Positions 45,731-58,494 of a stretch of 64,000 bases of DNA are shown here, piece by piece; within the stretch, counting starts at the first letter, position 1; each line of letters opens with the position of its first letter. This stretch comes from Lasiosphaeria ovina (lineage: Eukaryota > Ascomycota > Sordariomycetes > Sordariales > Lasiosphaeriaceae). Made by a program: the position numbers and the translations under genes. The DNA lies in assembly GCA_033439765.1 (NCBI GenBank), contig JAULSN010000003.1:1736001-1800000 (forward strand), in the 5' to 3' direction. The notes under the pieces were generated by a model. It was not told the DNA's origin, searched no databases, and was given only the letters and a program-made list of their open reading frames with translations.

Positions 45731-48700
45731 TTACAACTCATCCTTGGTATGAGCCGTCTCCATTGCCCCCCCCTCACCGCCCACGTCCAGCCGCCTGCTC
45801 TTGGTATTCTTCTCAACATGCTCTTCGGCATCGCCCTGCTGGTCCTGGTCCTGCTGCCTCCGCCGGCGGGCCAGCGCGGCAATCTCATCGTCGTACTCTG
45901 TCCACTCGGGCACCTGGCGACGGGCGCGGTCCAGCTTGGGCTCCTTGGTCTGGGGGTTGTTGCAGAGGTCGATGGTGCGGGCGGTGCGGAGGGTGTCGTC
46001 GCTGCACCACGTCTCGCACCAGAGCCAGTCCTGCGGCAGGCTGTGGATGGGGATCTGGAACTGCATATGGTTGGGTAGGTCCTGGTCAAGGTTGGACAGG
46101 GAGCCCGGGTCGGCCGAGAGCGTGTGGTATTGCTGGCGCAGGCGGTCGCCGGCGGCGAGCTCGCGGAAGCGGCGCAGGTCGACCACGTAGAGCGCGCTGA
46201 TGTGGTAAGGCTGGCCCTTGAGGTAGTTGGCCCAGTACCCTGTCTTCCAGAAGCGGAAGCCCTCCATCTCGACGCGCGAGTCGCACATCGGCGTGAAGCC
46301 ATAGGGCGCGCCCTCGAGATCGAGCTGCACCAGGTCGTACATGTCGGTGCGCACAATCTGGTCCGCATCCACGAAGATGACCTTGTCTAGCGAGAGCGGG
46401 AAGAGGACGTCAAGGAAGAGGATCTTGTAGCCCCAGATCTCACGCTGCTTCTCCTTTTGCTGCCGCAGCCAATGGGGCCACTTGTATGTGACCATCTCGT
46501 ACTTGAACCCGTACTCGGCCGCCATGGTCGGGATAAAGTCCTTGAAAGACGGCGAGAGGAACTGCTCGATGAACCAGAACTTGACTGTGTGTTTGGTATG
46601 CCTCAACACGCTGACCATCATGATGTTAAGCATGCGCTCATAGAGATGTCCGCTGGCAACCGAGAAGATGTTGATCTCGGCGTGCTCCGCGTCAGAGACC
46701 GACTTGGCATGCCTGCCTGTTGCACTGCCGAGAAGACCTTCGGCGAACTTGAAACCCTTAGAAACATAGTCCATGGCGCCGCCGGAGGAATGCTTGGCCT
46801 CTTCGAGCACGTCTTCAAGCTCCATGCCGGATTTGCGGGCGAGGCGCGGATAGAGGGTAGTGCCCTGGAAGTCCATCAAGGCAATCTCCGTCGTCTCGTC
46901 GCCGGGGGTAGGCGCCCAGCCTTTGGCTCCTACGCTTTCGATGCTGAAGATGTCCGAGCTCCGGCCTTCTTTGAGCTGAATGCTGAAGACACCCGGGTTG
47001 GCTTTGAACTGAAAGAAACCAAGGTTCGCCATGATAATGGTGTCGGCGAAGTGTGGATCCTTCTCAGTTGCAAGAACAAGCTGCACACCTCGTGGAGGTC
47101 CGCCGGCTGGTAATTCTCTGGAATGACCTTCGATAAGAATATTTTCGAGCTCATATACTGCCTCGATATGCTCAGTGTTTCTCCTGGCTTTAATGTCTTT
47201 TATCCGGATGTTGTCCAAATCATCGACAGAGACCTTTGAGGTGACGAGCCATGCCGGAGGCACATCCATCCCAGCAATAAGGAGGGTTTCCGATGGTACA
47301 CCAACGAAGGTAGCCGAGAGTGATTTGAGTTTCCCATTCTCATCGAAGCTAGGGGCTGAATCGAGGACGTAGCGGTAGAATCTCTTGACGGGAAGTTCAC
47401 CGAGATCTTCCAAAGGATTTAGGAATACCTGGAGATGCACGCCCTCGAGCTCGGAAAGCACCTTGAGAATAGCAGCCCATTTCTGGCCGGTTTCGCTTGC
47501 GGGATTTATGACAGCTACCAAGAAAATTGTGGCGGTCGTTGGGTTACCGACTGGGAATGAGGTATGGGTCGAGTTCCATGCCTTGTATGCCGTGGTCCTA
47601 ACCGGACTTGCAGAATCGAAAATCCCCTGCGGAACATCCGATAAGCTCGACAGAGCAGTGACCGAGGACAGTTTGGCTGCTGCTAGGGGGCCGGATAGTT
47701 TGTCGTCTAGGCCGAGGTTTTCAATCGCCTTATAGACGGGCAGAATCCTCTCGGCGCGTTCGGCTTCCAAGAACTGCTCAAAATCCTCCTTTTTGAAGTC
47801 TTCGGCTGAGACAATGGGGCCGACAACCCGCCCATTGAGCATCAAGACGTTGTCGCCTGCTCTTAGATTGGTACCCGAGATGAAATTGGCCAGGGCAGTA
47901 TCGAATGCCGAATCGGGGTCAGTTCTGGAGCCATCGAGTATGTTTTCCAAATCCACGAGGCGTCCGACGTTGGTTAGGCTGTCTTCCCTAACCTTGACAC
48001 GCTCGTTGACCAGGGAGGGAGACCGAGACAGATCGGCGGGATTGTGCACAATATCAAGGCGGACGCCAAGGTGCTCACGGCGGAACTGGAGAGCGAAATA
48101 TAGAAGCCTTTGGCCTTCAACATTGTCAAGGTCTGCAACAACAGTCAGGGCGGCCCAATCTTCCTTGGTTGAACGCTCGTCTGCCTCGATCACGGGAACC
48201 TTGATGAAGAGGTCCTGGTGATCTGTGTACACCTTGTTCACATTGAGCACGGAAATGGCCTGAGGGTCCTCGGGGAAGATGAACGTGTTACGCCGCGTAA
48301 TGGCGTTTTGGAGAAAGTGATCCGGAATCCACGAGGTCTCATTGAGAATACCATAGTACGCGGCTTGCTGGACTGCCTGCAAGTCGGCCATAAGCTTCTG
48401 GTTCATCGCCCTAAGCCATGTCTCATCTCGCGGAAGAGCAAGACCGTTAAAGAAAACGGGAGGGACTTCGCCGTTAGCGCGCAGACGTTCCGTCCAATGC
48501 TTTGCTTGATGGATCTGCTTCTCATGCTCTTCGGAGGTGAAGATTTGTTTGAAGGGAAGAAGCGTGGCGTCCGGACGCAATGAGCGGTCCTTGATTGCCG
48601 CATTGAAAATTCCTTCATCTGCTTTGGCGGTCTTTGCTGCCTCAGCCGACTGCTCCAGATATGCGATTACCGCCCCCAGTCCGTAGCTCTCAAGAAGGTG

Positions 48701-50325
48701 GTAGACAACTTTAGCTTGCTCGATCGCCTCCCCAGTCGAAGTAAGGGGAACGAGGCCAAATCGAATAGGTACTAGCCGCTTCACGAAGCCTTGCAATTGC
48801 TCCACAATGATCTTGACGTCTGCAGGCTTGGTAAAGTCTACGGGGACGACCAAGTTGAAGATGTCTTTCCGCACTTGGGGAAGCCCGCCGCCAAAGTGCT
48901 GGAGCAGAGACCAGAGGGATGGCGAAAAGGCACTATACCGCTTATCTTTCTCAATGTTGTTGAGCCAGATAATGACCCGGCCGTCCTCGATTTGATCACG
49001 CCAGTCAAATCTCCGGGCTTCCTCCTCGCCTGACGCCTTTGCTTGGGCTACCTCGTCATGGCCGAGAAGGGAGATGGCTTCTTGTCCAGTAAGTCCGAGA
49101 TCCAGAACACCGTTCATGAGTTTTCGTTCCCGCCTCAACAGATCTACGAGTCCAAAAGGTTGCATTTGCCGGTCAACCAGCTGCACACCGTTCATCCAAA
49201 GTACGTTCATGCCTTGTGGAACCAGGACCTGTCGGTTCGCCTGGTGTTCGGCCTCGAACTCACTCGAGATATTCTGGCCTCCAAGCGAGGTGGAGTATTT
49301 GGGGAAATCCTGAGTGAGTTTGAGGAGAGTGTCAAACGGCGAGTCGCTCTGAATTATGTAGGAAGCCGCTTTCATCCCAAGGGACGAGAGCTCCGACTTT
49401 TCCAGAGGTTTGATGTCCTTAACCTCCTCTTCCTCGTCGAGGATGATATCGGAGCTGATAACCTTCTGCGCCTGATCCGTCCTTGCCTTGGCCGCGTCTG
49501 CCTCCCTGTCGTCGATGACAATGTAGTCGGTTCTCTTCAAGGCAAGCTCGACGCCGTATCCATTGACCGAGAGCGTGTCGGCGGGGTGGGCAGGGCTCCT
49601 CCTATACCTGATCCGGTAGGACGCCTCCCCTTTCTGCGCAATGTCCATGGCAATTTCGTGGAACTTTGAGAAGCCCGGAGATGTGATGTCGGCATAGAGA
49701 ACAATGTCTTGCAAACCCGAGCCGAATTTGCGATCGAACGGTAGTGTGCGTTCCTGGGAGCTGCCCTTGACAGCTCCACGCGCCGCGCCGTCGAGGGCGG
49801 GCGTGCAGTATTGCTTCCCATTAGCCAGGAACCAATGGTCGCAGCCGTCTTGCTCTCCATCCAGCGACGGCTCTACGGCAGTTGTATAGAATTGGTAGTG
49901 CGCCTCGATCCTAGGTGCAGCAGATCTCAAGGATAGTGCAAGCTTGTAGGTTGACAGCGACTCGGGGCTCATGTGTCCGTCACTTTGCAGGACGTCCAAG
50001 AATTTCTCGTAGAGCTCCTTCTCCGTCGTTGCACTGGCGAAGTTGCCCTGGGCGATGCGGTCGAGGAGGGCGAAGTAGACAGTCGCATTGTCGGGAGCCG
50101 CTGTTTCTCTGCAAACCTTGTTAGTCTTGCGCGCAACGAGGCAAGAATGCCAATTGTGAAGACGGCGGGCTCTTACAGTAACTCAACCAGATATGGAGGC
50201 GACGGGAAAGCGGCCTTCAAGCCAACATTGACGGATGGCGTTGCTGCAACTTGCAGTGCTGGTAGCCATGTCGCACTAAGGATGGCTGCCGCAAGGCCCC
50301 AAGGGAGCTGCGAAAGTCGGATCAT
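45731..50325 (-). CDS. UDP-glucose:glycoprotein glucosyltransferase
   Basis: ER lumenal folding sensor that re-glucosylates high-mannose glycans on misfolded glycoproteins so that they rebind calnexin. Two exons (minus): 50325-50177 and 50108-45731, with a 68-nt intron; 1508 aa, the usual size. An N-terminal signal peptide (MIRLSQLPWGLAAAILS) is on exon 1, and exon 2 resumes ETAAPDNATVYFALLDRIA. The long middle holds the thioredoxin-like repeats and beta-sandwich region. The C-terminal GT24 catalytic domain starts near 1170; HTKHTVKFWFIEQFLSPSF, PHWLRQQKEKQREIWGYKILFLD and VDADQIVRTDMYDL (DxD near 1295) are all clear. The protein ends KDEL, an ER retrieval signal. All expected parts are present. 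It shares its upstream region with alpha-COP. Confidence 0.96.
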
Positions 50326-51248
50326 GGCTCACGACTGGCCGTTGCCTCGGGCAATCAATTTGTCTTGGTCAAGGTGGTTATGATTTCTTATCGACTGGTA
50401 TCGCGAATTCTGGTCAAGGCCGAAGGAGGGGCGCGCACAGGTCCCAATGTCTACAAGTAGGAAGTCAGGGGCTCGTGAAAGTGGGCTTGCGCCAGTGGGT
50501 GCGAAGGCGTAAATGCCACGTTGGCCGTGGGGAAAGAAGAGCAGCAACACAATTTGGACACCTGGAGTTTGTCCATAGAAAGGGGAAATATCCCAAAATT
50601 ATGAGAATTAGATTGCCTACGTGATGTCACAAAAATGAAAATGCAAATGGCCCAATGGGACACATTTCGGTGTCCTTGACGGCTTCTTGATACATTCACT
50701 CCAATGACGGCAGTGTGCTGTGTAACACGCCAGGCAGCTTGTCCCGCCTTTTGAACACATCGCAGCTCCGGCTAACATAGTAAGAAGGCCTGTAACTAAC
50801 CTTATCCGGGCTAGCGTTAAGGGTGAGCTTCAAGAGGTGACCGGGGGCTGTGTGGCTGGTGCCTCAGGCGCATCATCTCTCCTGGAAGGCTGGGGGGATG
50901 ACAAGCCCCTGGGAGCAACGGGCACCTGGTGTGCGGAGTGGGCCCGGAAAATTGAATGTGCGTTTTGGCCTGAGGCGGCCCGTCATGGCGTCGGGCGAAC
51001 CCACACATTGAGATGCCACGGTTCCCTGTGGATGTGAATTGGTCGATGGCGAGCGAACATTAGCAGCCGGCTCCGATTCCTCGAACTCCAACCACACACG
51101 CCGCTACCCACCCGGCAGCTGCTTCATAACCGAGCCCTCTTGCGATCGCAACCTGTTCTGGCTGCGCTCGTCGATTTCTGCGTGCCCCAGGTGTATCGAT
51201 TCCCCGTCGTTGATGCCGCGAGCTTAGGCTTCGCTGCCACCGGCCAAG
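50326..51248. promoter_or_regulatory. Shared divergent upstream region of UGGT and alpha-COP
   Basis: 923 bp between two divergent start codons. Both genes serve the early secretory pathway, so shared regulation is plausible but not shown. I see no strong unfolded-protein-response element. Open frames inside are short. Confidence 0.45.
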
Positions 51249-54200
51249 ATGCAGGCCTCCTCGGGAATGCTCACCAAGGTCCGCCGGCTACTTTGTTCCT
51301 GTCACTGCTGATGCTGTGCAGCTTGCAGGTTGTTCTTGTTGCTGACCGCTCTGTTGCATCCAGTTCGAGTCCAAATCGTCGCGCGCAAAGGGCATCGCGT
51401 TCCACCCTAAACGGTCCGTCGCCCGAGCTTCCCCGCCATTTCTTGCCTCGACGCTGACATTGAATGACACTCCAGACCATGGATTCTCGTTTCCCTCCAC
51501 TCCTCCACCATCCAGCTATGGGATTATCGCATGGGCACCCTGATTGATCGGTTCGAGGAGCACGATGGCCCTGTTCGCGGTGTCGACTTCCACAAGACAC
51601 AGGTGAGGCGCTATGTGCACTGGATGCGCTTGGGAACCACTAGCTTATACGCTGGCAGCCACTCTTCGTCTCGGGAGGCGACGACTACAAGATCAAAGTC
51701 TGGTCGTATCAGACCCGCAGGTGCCTCTTTACCTTGAATGGGCATCTGGACTACATCCGGACCGTTTTCTTCCACCATGAGCTACCCTGGATTGTCAGCG
51801 CAAGCGACGACCAGACGATTCGGATATGGAACTGGCAGAATCGATCGCTACGTATGCTTATACTCCATGCTACCTCTTGGTTTCTCCACTGACATATGGG
51901 TAGTCTGCACTATGACGGGCCACAACCACTATGCGATGTGCGCGCAGTTCCACCCCAAAGAAGATCTCGTTGTTTCGGCCTCTCTCGATCAGTCGGTTCG
52001 CGTCTGGGACAGTACGTACCGCCCCACCCCATAGGCGACAGGTCCAAGATAGCCTAGGCCCCCCTTCCTGTTCCAATAACCTACTTGCATGCCCCTTTAT
52101 CTCGGGGGGGCTTTATAACTGACATATGCTACAGTTTCGGGCTTGCGCAAAAAGCATTCCGCTCCGACCTCCATGTCCTTCGAAGATCAGGTTTCTCGGG
52201 CCAACGCCAACCAGACCGACATGTTTGGCAACACCGATGCTGTAGTTAAATTTGTTCTCGAAGGTCACGATCGGGGCGTGAACTGGGTGGCGTTCCATCC
52301 TACGATGCCCTTGATTGTGTCGGCAGGCGATGATCGCCTCATTAAGCTGTGGCGCATGAGCGAGACGAAGGCTGTACGTCTCTCCCCATATTACACCAGA
52401 ATTCTAAAAAGAAGCGCATTGCCCTTACGTCCCCGACTTACAAAACAGAGAAACTAACCTTCAACCTAGTGGGAGGTTGATACATGCCGTGGCCATTTCC
52501 AGAACGCCAATGGAGCTCTGTTTCACCCGCACCAGGACTTGATCCTTTCGGCAGGCGAGGACAAGACGATTCGTGTATGGGACCTGAACAAGCGGACCGC
52601 GGTTAATAGTTTCAAGCGAGAGAACGACAGGTTCTGGGTCATCGCCGCTCACCCCGAGATCAACTTGTTCGCTGCTGGGCATGACAAGTACGTATTCACG
52701 AGCTAAGTCTTGTGTTTGGTATTTGCTAACATTAACCGCAATAGTGGTGTCATGGTCTTCAAGCTTGAGCGCGAAAGACCTGCTTCAACAGTGTTCCAGA
52801 ACACACTCTTTTACATTACTAAGGAGAAGCATGTTCGGTCTTACGATTTCCAGAAGAACGTGGAGTCGCCGACGTTATTGTCTCTCAAAAACCTCGGCAG
52901 CTCTTGGGTGCCCCCGCGGACCCTGTCTTATAATCCGGCCGAACGCTCTATTCTGGTCACAACCACTGCGGATGGTGGTTCTTACGAATTGATAAACCTT
53001 CCTCGCGACGGCTCTGGAGCCATTGAGCCCACAGAATCCAAGCGAGGCCAGGGTAACTCGGCTATTTTTGTTGCTCGCAACCGCTTTGCTGTTCTCAACA
53101 CTGCATCGCAGACCGTTGACATCAAGGACCTGACAAATAACACCACAGAGTCATTCAAGCCTCCTATTGGAACGAGTGATATCTACTTTGGCGGAACTGG
53201 AAACCTGCTCATCATCACCCCGACAGCCGTACATTTGTACGACATCCAGCAGAAGAAGACTACCGCCGAGCTCTCAGTGAATGGTGTCAAGTATGTCGTG
53301 TGGTCCAATGACGGCCTCTATGCGGCCCTCTTGAGCAAGCACAACGTGACGATCGTGACAAAAGCTCTGGAGCAAGTCAGTACGCTGCATGAGACGATCA
53401 GAATCAAGAGCGCTACGTGGGATGATGCTGGCATCCTTCTTTATTCAACTCTCAACCACGTGAAGTACACGCTGCTCAACGGCGACAACGGCATTGTTCG
53501 GACACTTGACCAAACCGTCTATCTCGTCCGTGTCAAGGGCCGAAGTGTCTATTGCCTCGATCGTGCGTCAAAACCCAAGATCTTGCAAGTCGATCCTACC
53601 GAATACCGCTTCAAACTTGCCCTCGTTAAGCGCAATTACGAAGAGATGCTTCACATAATCCAGAATTCGAGCTTGGTTGGGCAATACATCATCTCGTATC
53701 TCCAAAAGAAGGGCTATCCCGAGATTGCACTCCAGTTCGTGCAAGATCCTACCACACGATTCGAGCTTGCCATAGAATGCGGAAACCTTGAGGTTGCCGT
53801 CGAGATGGCCAAGCAGCTTGACCGACCAAAGCTCTGGTCAAGGTTAAGTACCGAGGCCCTTTCTCATGGAAACCATTCCATTGTGGAGATGTGCTACCAG
53901 AAACAGAAGCAGTTTGACAAGCTCTCGTTTCTGTATCTCACAACAGGCGACGAGTCTAAGCTTTCTAGAATGGCAAAGATTGCCGAGCACCGAGGAGATT
54001 TCACATCGAGGTTTCAGAACGCCCTCTATCTTGGAGAGGTTGAAGACAGGGTCCAAATGTTTAAGGAGATAGACCTATGTGAGTCACTTCCCCAATTATC
54101 CTTCAACTTGCCATCACAAGCTAACTTAAATAGACCCCCTTGCCTATATGACGGCCAAGTCCAACGGCTTGGAAGACGAGTGCCAATCGATTCTTGAGGC

Positions 54201-54426
54201 TACTGGTCTCACCGAAGATCAACTCTCATTGCCCAAACTAGGTGCACCCCTGACCCCGCCCAAGCCGGTGGTGCCGACATATAAAGCAAACTGGCCTACA
54301 AAAGCGACATCACAATCGTTCTTTGAGAAGGCACTCCTCGAACAAGTTGAAGGTCTATCACTAGACGACGAACCCAACGCAGCGGCCAGTGGCTTCGGCC
54401 TCGATGATGTAGCCGAAGATGTCTAG
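51249..54426 (+). CDS. copA: Coatomer subunit alpha (alpha-COP), lacking the C-terminal domain
   Basis: COPI coat subunit for Golgi-to-ER retrieval; its WD40 propellers bind KKxx cargo tails. Nine exons: 51249-51278, 51364-51413, 51476-51602, 51659-51851, 51904-52011, 52135-52373, 52470-52687, 52745-54078, 54134-54426. The frame closes at 863 aa. The N-terminal propeller (residues 1-320) has clear WD units (IQLWDYR, IKVWSYQ, IRIWNWQ, VRVWD, IKLWRM, IRVWDL). The WD-associated region follows to about 790 ([39 protein letters not shown]). The protein then reaches [13 protein letters not shown] and an acidic [11 protein letters not shown] followed by TAG. Family members are about 1200 aa and continue with a COPI C-terminal domain that binds epsilon-COP. 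None of that is visible in the 298 bp before the RPN12 stop, in any frame. True loss, rearrangement or misassembly are all possible. Confidence 0.93.
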
Positions 54427-54724
54427 AATAGCCGATGATGAATGGGGAGGCGTGTCTGAATCATGTGGAGTGGGTATGGCTTTAGGAGCGCTAAAGAGAA
54501 CCGAAAATCTTTTATGAAGAAAAAGCATTTTTCCCTATATGCGCATTGGTGCTGGATCGTCTTAATGCTGCAAATCTGCCGCACTGCTATTCCCTTGGCT
54601 GTCCTCTATGATCTACGCATCTCTGTACAAGCAAAAGGAGCTCCAGTGAGTACGATTTTTGTCCACCAAAGACTCCTACCGCTTCGGTGCACCTGCTGTT
54701 TGTCCGCTTAGACTTGTCTAGGAC

Positions 54725-55766
54725 TCAGACAATCGTCTCAAGCTGTCGCGCATATCCTAGCGTATTCTCAATCACCATTTGGCTCATTTCCTTCTCTTGG
54801 TCGCCGTCTTCACCCCCCTCAGCGGCTACCGTAGCGGTCGCAGTGGCGCTAGGTGACGGGAAAATGATTTGGCCGTCTTTGATGTTCCAGCCCCGGCTGT
54901 GAGCGAAATCGATGACGGCTCCCTCGGAATCCAGAAACAGGAGGGACTTTGTCGACGACAGCGGCAGGGACGGGTAGGCGCGCTCGCTGCTGCTGGCAAT
55001 CTCGTTGCGGATTTGTGTTCGTAGAATCTTTTTTTATGAGACGGTGGGGTTAGCAACATTGATGACACAGAGAAAAGTAGCTTGGGGCTAGCTGGGCCTC
55101 GACGGGCGTAGTTGATGCGTGCATGGCCGCCGAAATGAAGAGCGGTTGGAGTAGCAAGAAAGCGGATAGAACACCCACTTCAGAAAACACGCCGTATTCC
55201 TCGCACGGCACCTCGCCCTGCTTCATGGCTCGCCACACGCGGTCGTAGCTACCCTCCATCAGCCACCTCTCCAAGCGGATCGGATAGCCGAGGAAGCGAT
55301 CGCCCTCAATATCGACAACGCCGCTGCTGCCGTCGCCGCCACCCCACCGCCCCGTCGTCGACAGCGCCTCCAGCTCGCTGTGGAATTCGGCGTACTTGCC
55401 CTGCGTCAGCAGCAGCAGCAGGTACAGCCCCGTCACCTTGCTCCGCTCCGTCGGGTTGGGCGCCAGCACCGACGCGGGCAGCTCGTAGAAGCCCGCTAGC
55501 TGCGACACGTAGCGCGTAAACGCCTCGGGGTTGCGCGCGCGGATCGCCGCCAGCGCCCCCTGCTCGTATGTCTCACGCGCCAGCGCCAGGACCGTCGGCG
55601 AGCTTATGTTGTTGGCGGCTAAGGATGCCGACGGCGGCGTCAGCGCGTTGAGCTGCACCAGCAGCAGCTTCGCTTTCGATAGCAGCGATGAGGACTCGGC
55701 GTAGCTCAGCGTCGAGGACTGCGACTTGAGCTGCGTCAAGATCTGCGTGAGCTGTCGTTCCGCCAT
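54725..55766 (-). CDS. rpn12: 26S proteasome regulatory subunit RPN12
   Basis: Lid subunit of the 19S regulatory particle (PSMD8 in animals). Two exons (minus): 55766-55179 and 55027-54725; 296 aa, near the family size of about 270-290. N-terminal helical repeats include LTQILTQLKSQS and ALAAIRARNPEAFTRYVSQL, followed by FYELPAS, the NPTERSKVTGLYLLLLLTQGKYAEFHSELE block and RLERWLMEGSYDRVW. Exon 2 supplies the PCI-like C-terminus: RNEIASSSERAYPSLPL, LLFLDSEGAVIDFAHSRGW and the terminal ENTLGYARQLETIV. The 151-nt intron is longer than most here and has a clear GCTAAC branch site; its acceptor follows an A run (AAAAAAAG). It is convergent with alpha-COP, with 298 bp between stop codons. Confidence 0.94.
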
Positions 55767-58494
55767 GTTTGAGGTGGTTGTGTATGTGGCTTGTGGTTTG
55801 CGGTTTGTGGTTTGCGGTTTGGAGGGGGGGCGTTTGTTGGGAGGCGCCTGGCGGTAATTGAGCGAGCGCTGTCCGTCCGCTTTCCCAAATCGGTCGACGA
55901 GGTAGACGCTGGTTCCAATGTAGCCAAATGTTGTGTGCTGCAGTAGAGGGTCAGAGCTGTGTAGTCGATTCTGTAGTGATGTCTGAGGATGCGATTAGAA
56001 GCACCTGAACCTCGATGGTTTGTAATGGCTTTGGTGAGGTACCGAGGTTAGGTAAAGTAATTACGGTGAGGCTGTTGGAATTCGACCGCCAGGCTGAAAG
56101 GGTGACGTTCCAGCCGCTGCTGCTTCATCAGTCAGCTCGCTGCAAGGCAAGAGCGGAGTGGGCAGGGGTGGGGCTTAGAATAAGCTGGCGGGCCGGCTGC
56201 CACTTGGCAGAAATCTGCTAACTCCGAGTTTGTCGTGCCTAGCCTTACGGGCACGGTGATTCCCACAGTCGGGATTCACACCAAACATGGGTTACTTTTT
56301 TACTTCAGCTGCCTGCCACTGAACAAGTCCTTCAGAACGTCTGTCTATTCCAGATGTTCATATACGCTCATATAATTTTCTCCTTAAACCGTACAATGGG
56401 GATTTTATCATTTGCTCACTCCGTACTTCGAAGACACACTAGCCGCCCGCGTCCTCGAGTGGTTGTCAGAACAAGCTTCCAGGTAGTTAGCGCTGGTTTC
56501 CCCTGGTTTCCCCTGTCAAAAGCTATGAGATGCAAACAATCCTGGGTTCCTTCCCTGTGTCTGTCTGCTCGACAAAACCCCCGAAATGTCGCGCCTTATC
56601 TATCCGACCCACCATCTTGGTTCATGAGAGGAAGACACGTCTCTAGAGCGACGATGACTCCATGACGACCATGTAGCGAGACTCGGAGGGTTGTCGCGAG
56701 AGCTCAGACTCGATTAACGTAGGATAGCGCCGTCGCCGAACGGGTTGACGGTAATGCCCTAAGTTACTGACCAAAGCACGCGAGCAGGGCATTGCTAGTT
56801 AGAGGAAAATCTATTATGAACAATCGGGCTCCTGAAGTCCGACAGAGTGCGAGTCGTCGGAGATCAATGCCAGGAGGCGGGTTACAACGCTGGAGAGACT
56901 AGAACCCAAGCAGGCACCTAAATTACCCCGGTGTTATTGCGAAACCGAGAGATAAAGCAGAGAAGCTCAGGTAGAAAAAAATCGGGTATGCTTGGTATCG
57001 TACTTCAAAAGTGCGGTAAGACCTTTACGTACAGCTACCCTACCTTACCTTACCTTAGGTAGTCGCCGACGGGAGTTCTGACATTTCCGTCGTGTATGAG
57101 GTACCTACCTTAACTACCTAGAATTGTAACGTTCTAACCCCTCCCCATGTTTTAGCCCGGAGCGAGGTGACAGAAGGGTGAAAGGGAAGCAGCCAGGCAG
57201 TGCTGTGCTTTGCTGTGCTGTCAAAACATTCGGGGTTCTAGTTTTCTACATCAAATGGCTAGGTCGGATTTCGGGCACTTTGCGAGTCACTCAAGTTTGA
57301 AGATAATTAGGGTCTTTTAAGATGCGGTTTGCTGTCTCTTTTTTGGTAGTTCACAGAGTTGAAGACCTGCAAGTGCGGCGCAAAGCATTCCTTATTCACG
57401 ACGTGCGATGTGCTTCTAGGTTCCTCCACGAAGTATCCGTTCGGAGTACCCAACGACGACTTCGCCATTGTCCCGGCTTCTGTGCCAGTGGCTGAGAAAC
57501 GCGTCCCGCGGTTGATGCCCAACTAGGCCTCCACAGCCCTTGCACAAGTGCGTAGGGGTAGGATGGCCGGCCGTTCAATTCTCATTGAACCCAACCCGAG
57601 CCGGCGTGGCTAGGGTCCAGAAGACAGGTGGTTGTTGCGTGAATCGCCCCTCTCCAAATAGAAACAGTCTGAGAGTTGTGGCGGAGCTCTCTTGGACCCT
57701 GGGCACCAAAAAAAGCTTGTAAGAAAGTGTGGGGTCAGATGCCAAGTCTTGAACAAGGGCTCAAATCGTCCCGCAGCGCGCCGCCGATTGAAGGTTAGAG
57801 CAAGGCGCTCCTGCTCAATGGCGCGTCTTGCCATACCAAAAACAGCCAAAAACAGCCATACCTGAAGACAAAGCACCTGGATAGTCATGGTGATTAGCGG
57901 ATGTGGCGTTCTTAGTTCTGCGGCTGCGAGGCCACGCAAATAACGTTATGCTTGTTTATTACAGCTCCATTCCAAGTTGATCACCAGAGAGGAATAACCT
58001 ACCTACCCAGGTACTTTAGTTACCTTACCTACAAAACCTTACCTTAGTTTATGCGTATAGATTCTCCAGGCTGTTTTCATTGCTGCCTTCGGTCTCACTC
58101 ACAAGCATTCATTCCTTTTAATTTCTAGTGTCTTGGTAGCCGTCATAGCTCCTGTCCCTGTCCCTTCCCGTCAACTTCCGACTTGTTCTTTATATCATCG
58201 GCCTTGAGTTCCAGAAAAACAAATCGAATATACCTCCAACAACTTTTCCAACTCGCTGAGGCTGGGGCCAACCACATTGAATCCCACGAATCTTGTCGTC
58301 GTGTTGCGGCCGCCATCCTCTCAGCCTGCTATGGAATAAGGATTGAACATATAAACATATGGCCGCTTCTCGATAACAAGCATGACTTTTCCTGCAACGG
58401 CACTGCACGCCATTTCGACCACCAACGAACGGGCTTGCCTGGTATTACCTACACATGCTAATTCGATACGTCTGTCAGCGGTTGTCCACCAACC
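55767..58494. other. Divergent intergenic region between RPN12 and the Skt5-like gene
   Basis: 2.7 kb head-to-head spacer. It contains a 14-bp tandem duplication next to RPN12 (55793-55820), TACCTTACCTTA-type short repeats at 57040-57060 and 58005-58050, a doubled TGGTTTCCCC near 56490 and an ACTCCGTAC word at 56418-56426. Many short frames exist, none persuasive. Confidence 0.5.
55793..55820. repeat. Two exact copies of a 14-bp unit upstream of RPN12
   Basis: GTGGTTTGCGGTTT is repeated head-to-tail, starting 27 bp upstream of the RPN12 start codon, probably in the 5' leader or core promoter. Confidence 0.85.

Noticed and set aside
54463..54711. 82-codon plus-strand ORF after the alpha-COP stop, examined as the missing C-terminal domain
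   Set aside because: Its translation has no likeness to the COPI C-terminal domain and is far too short.
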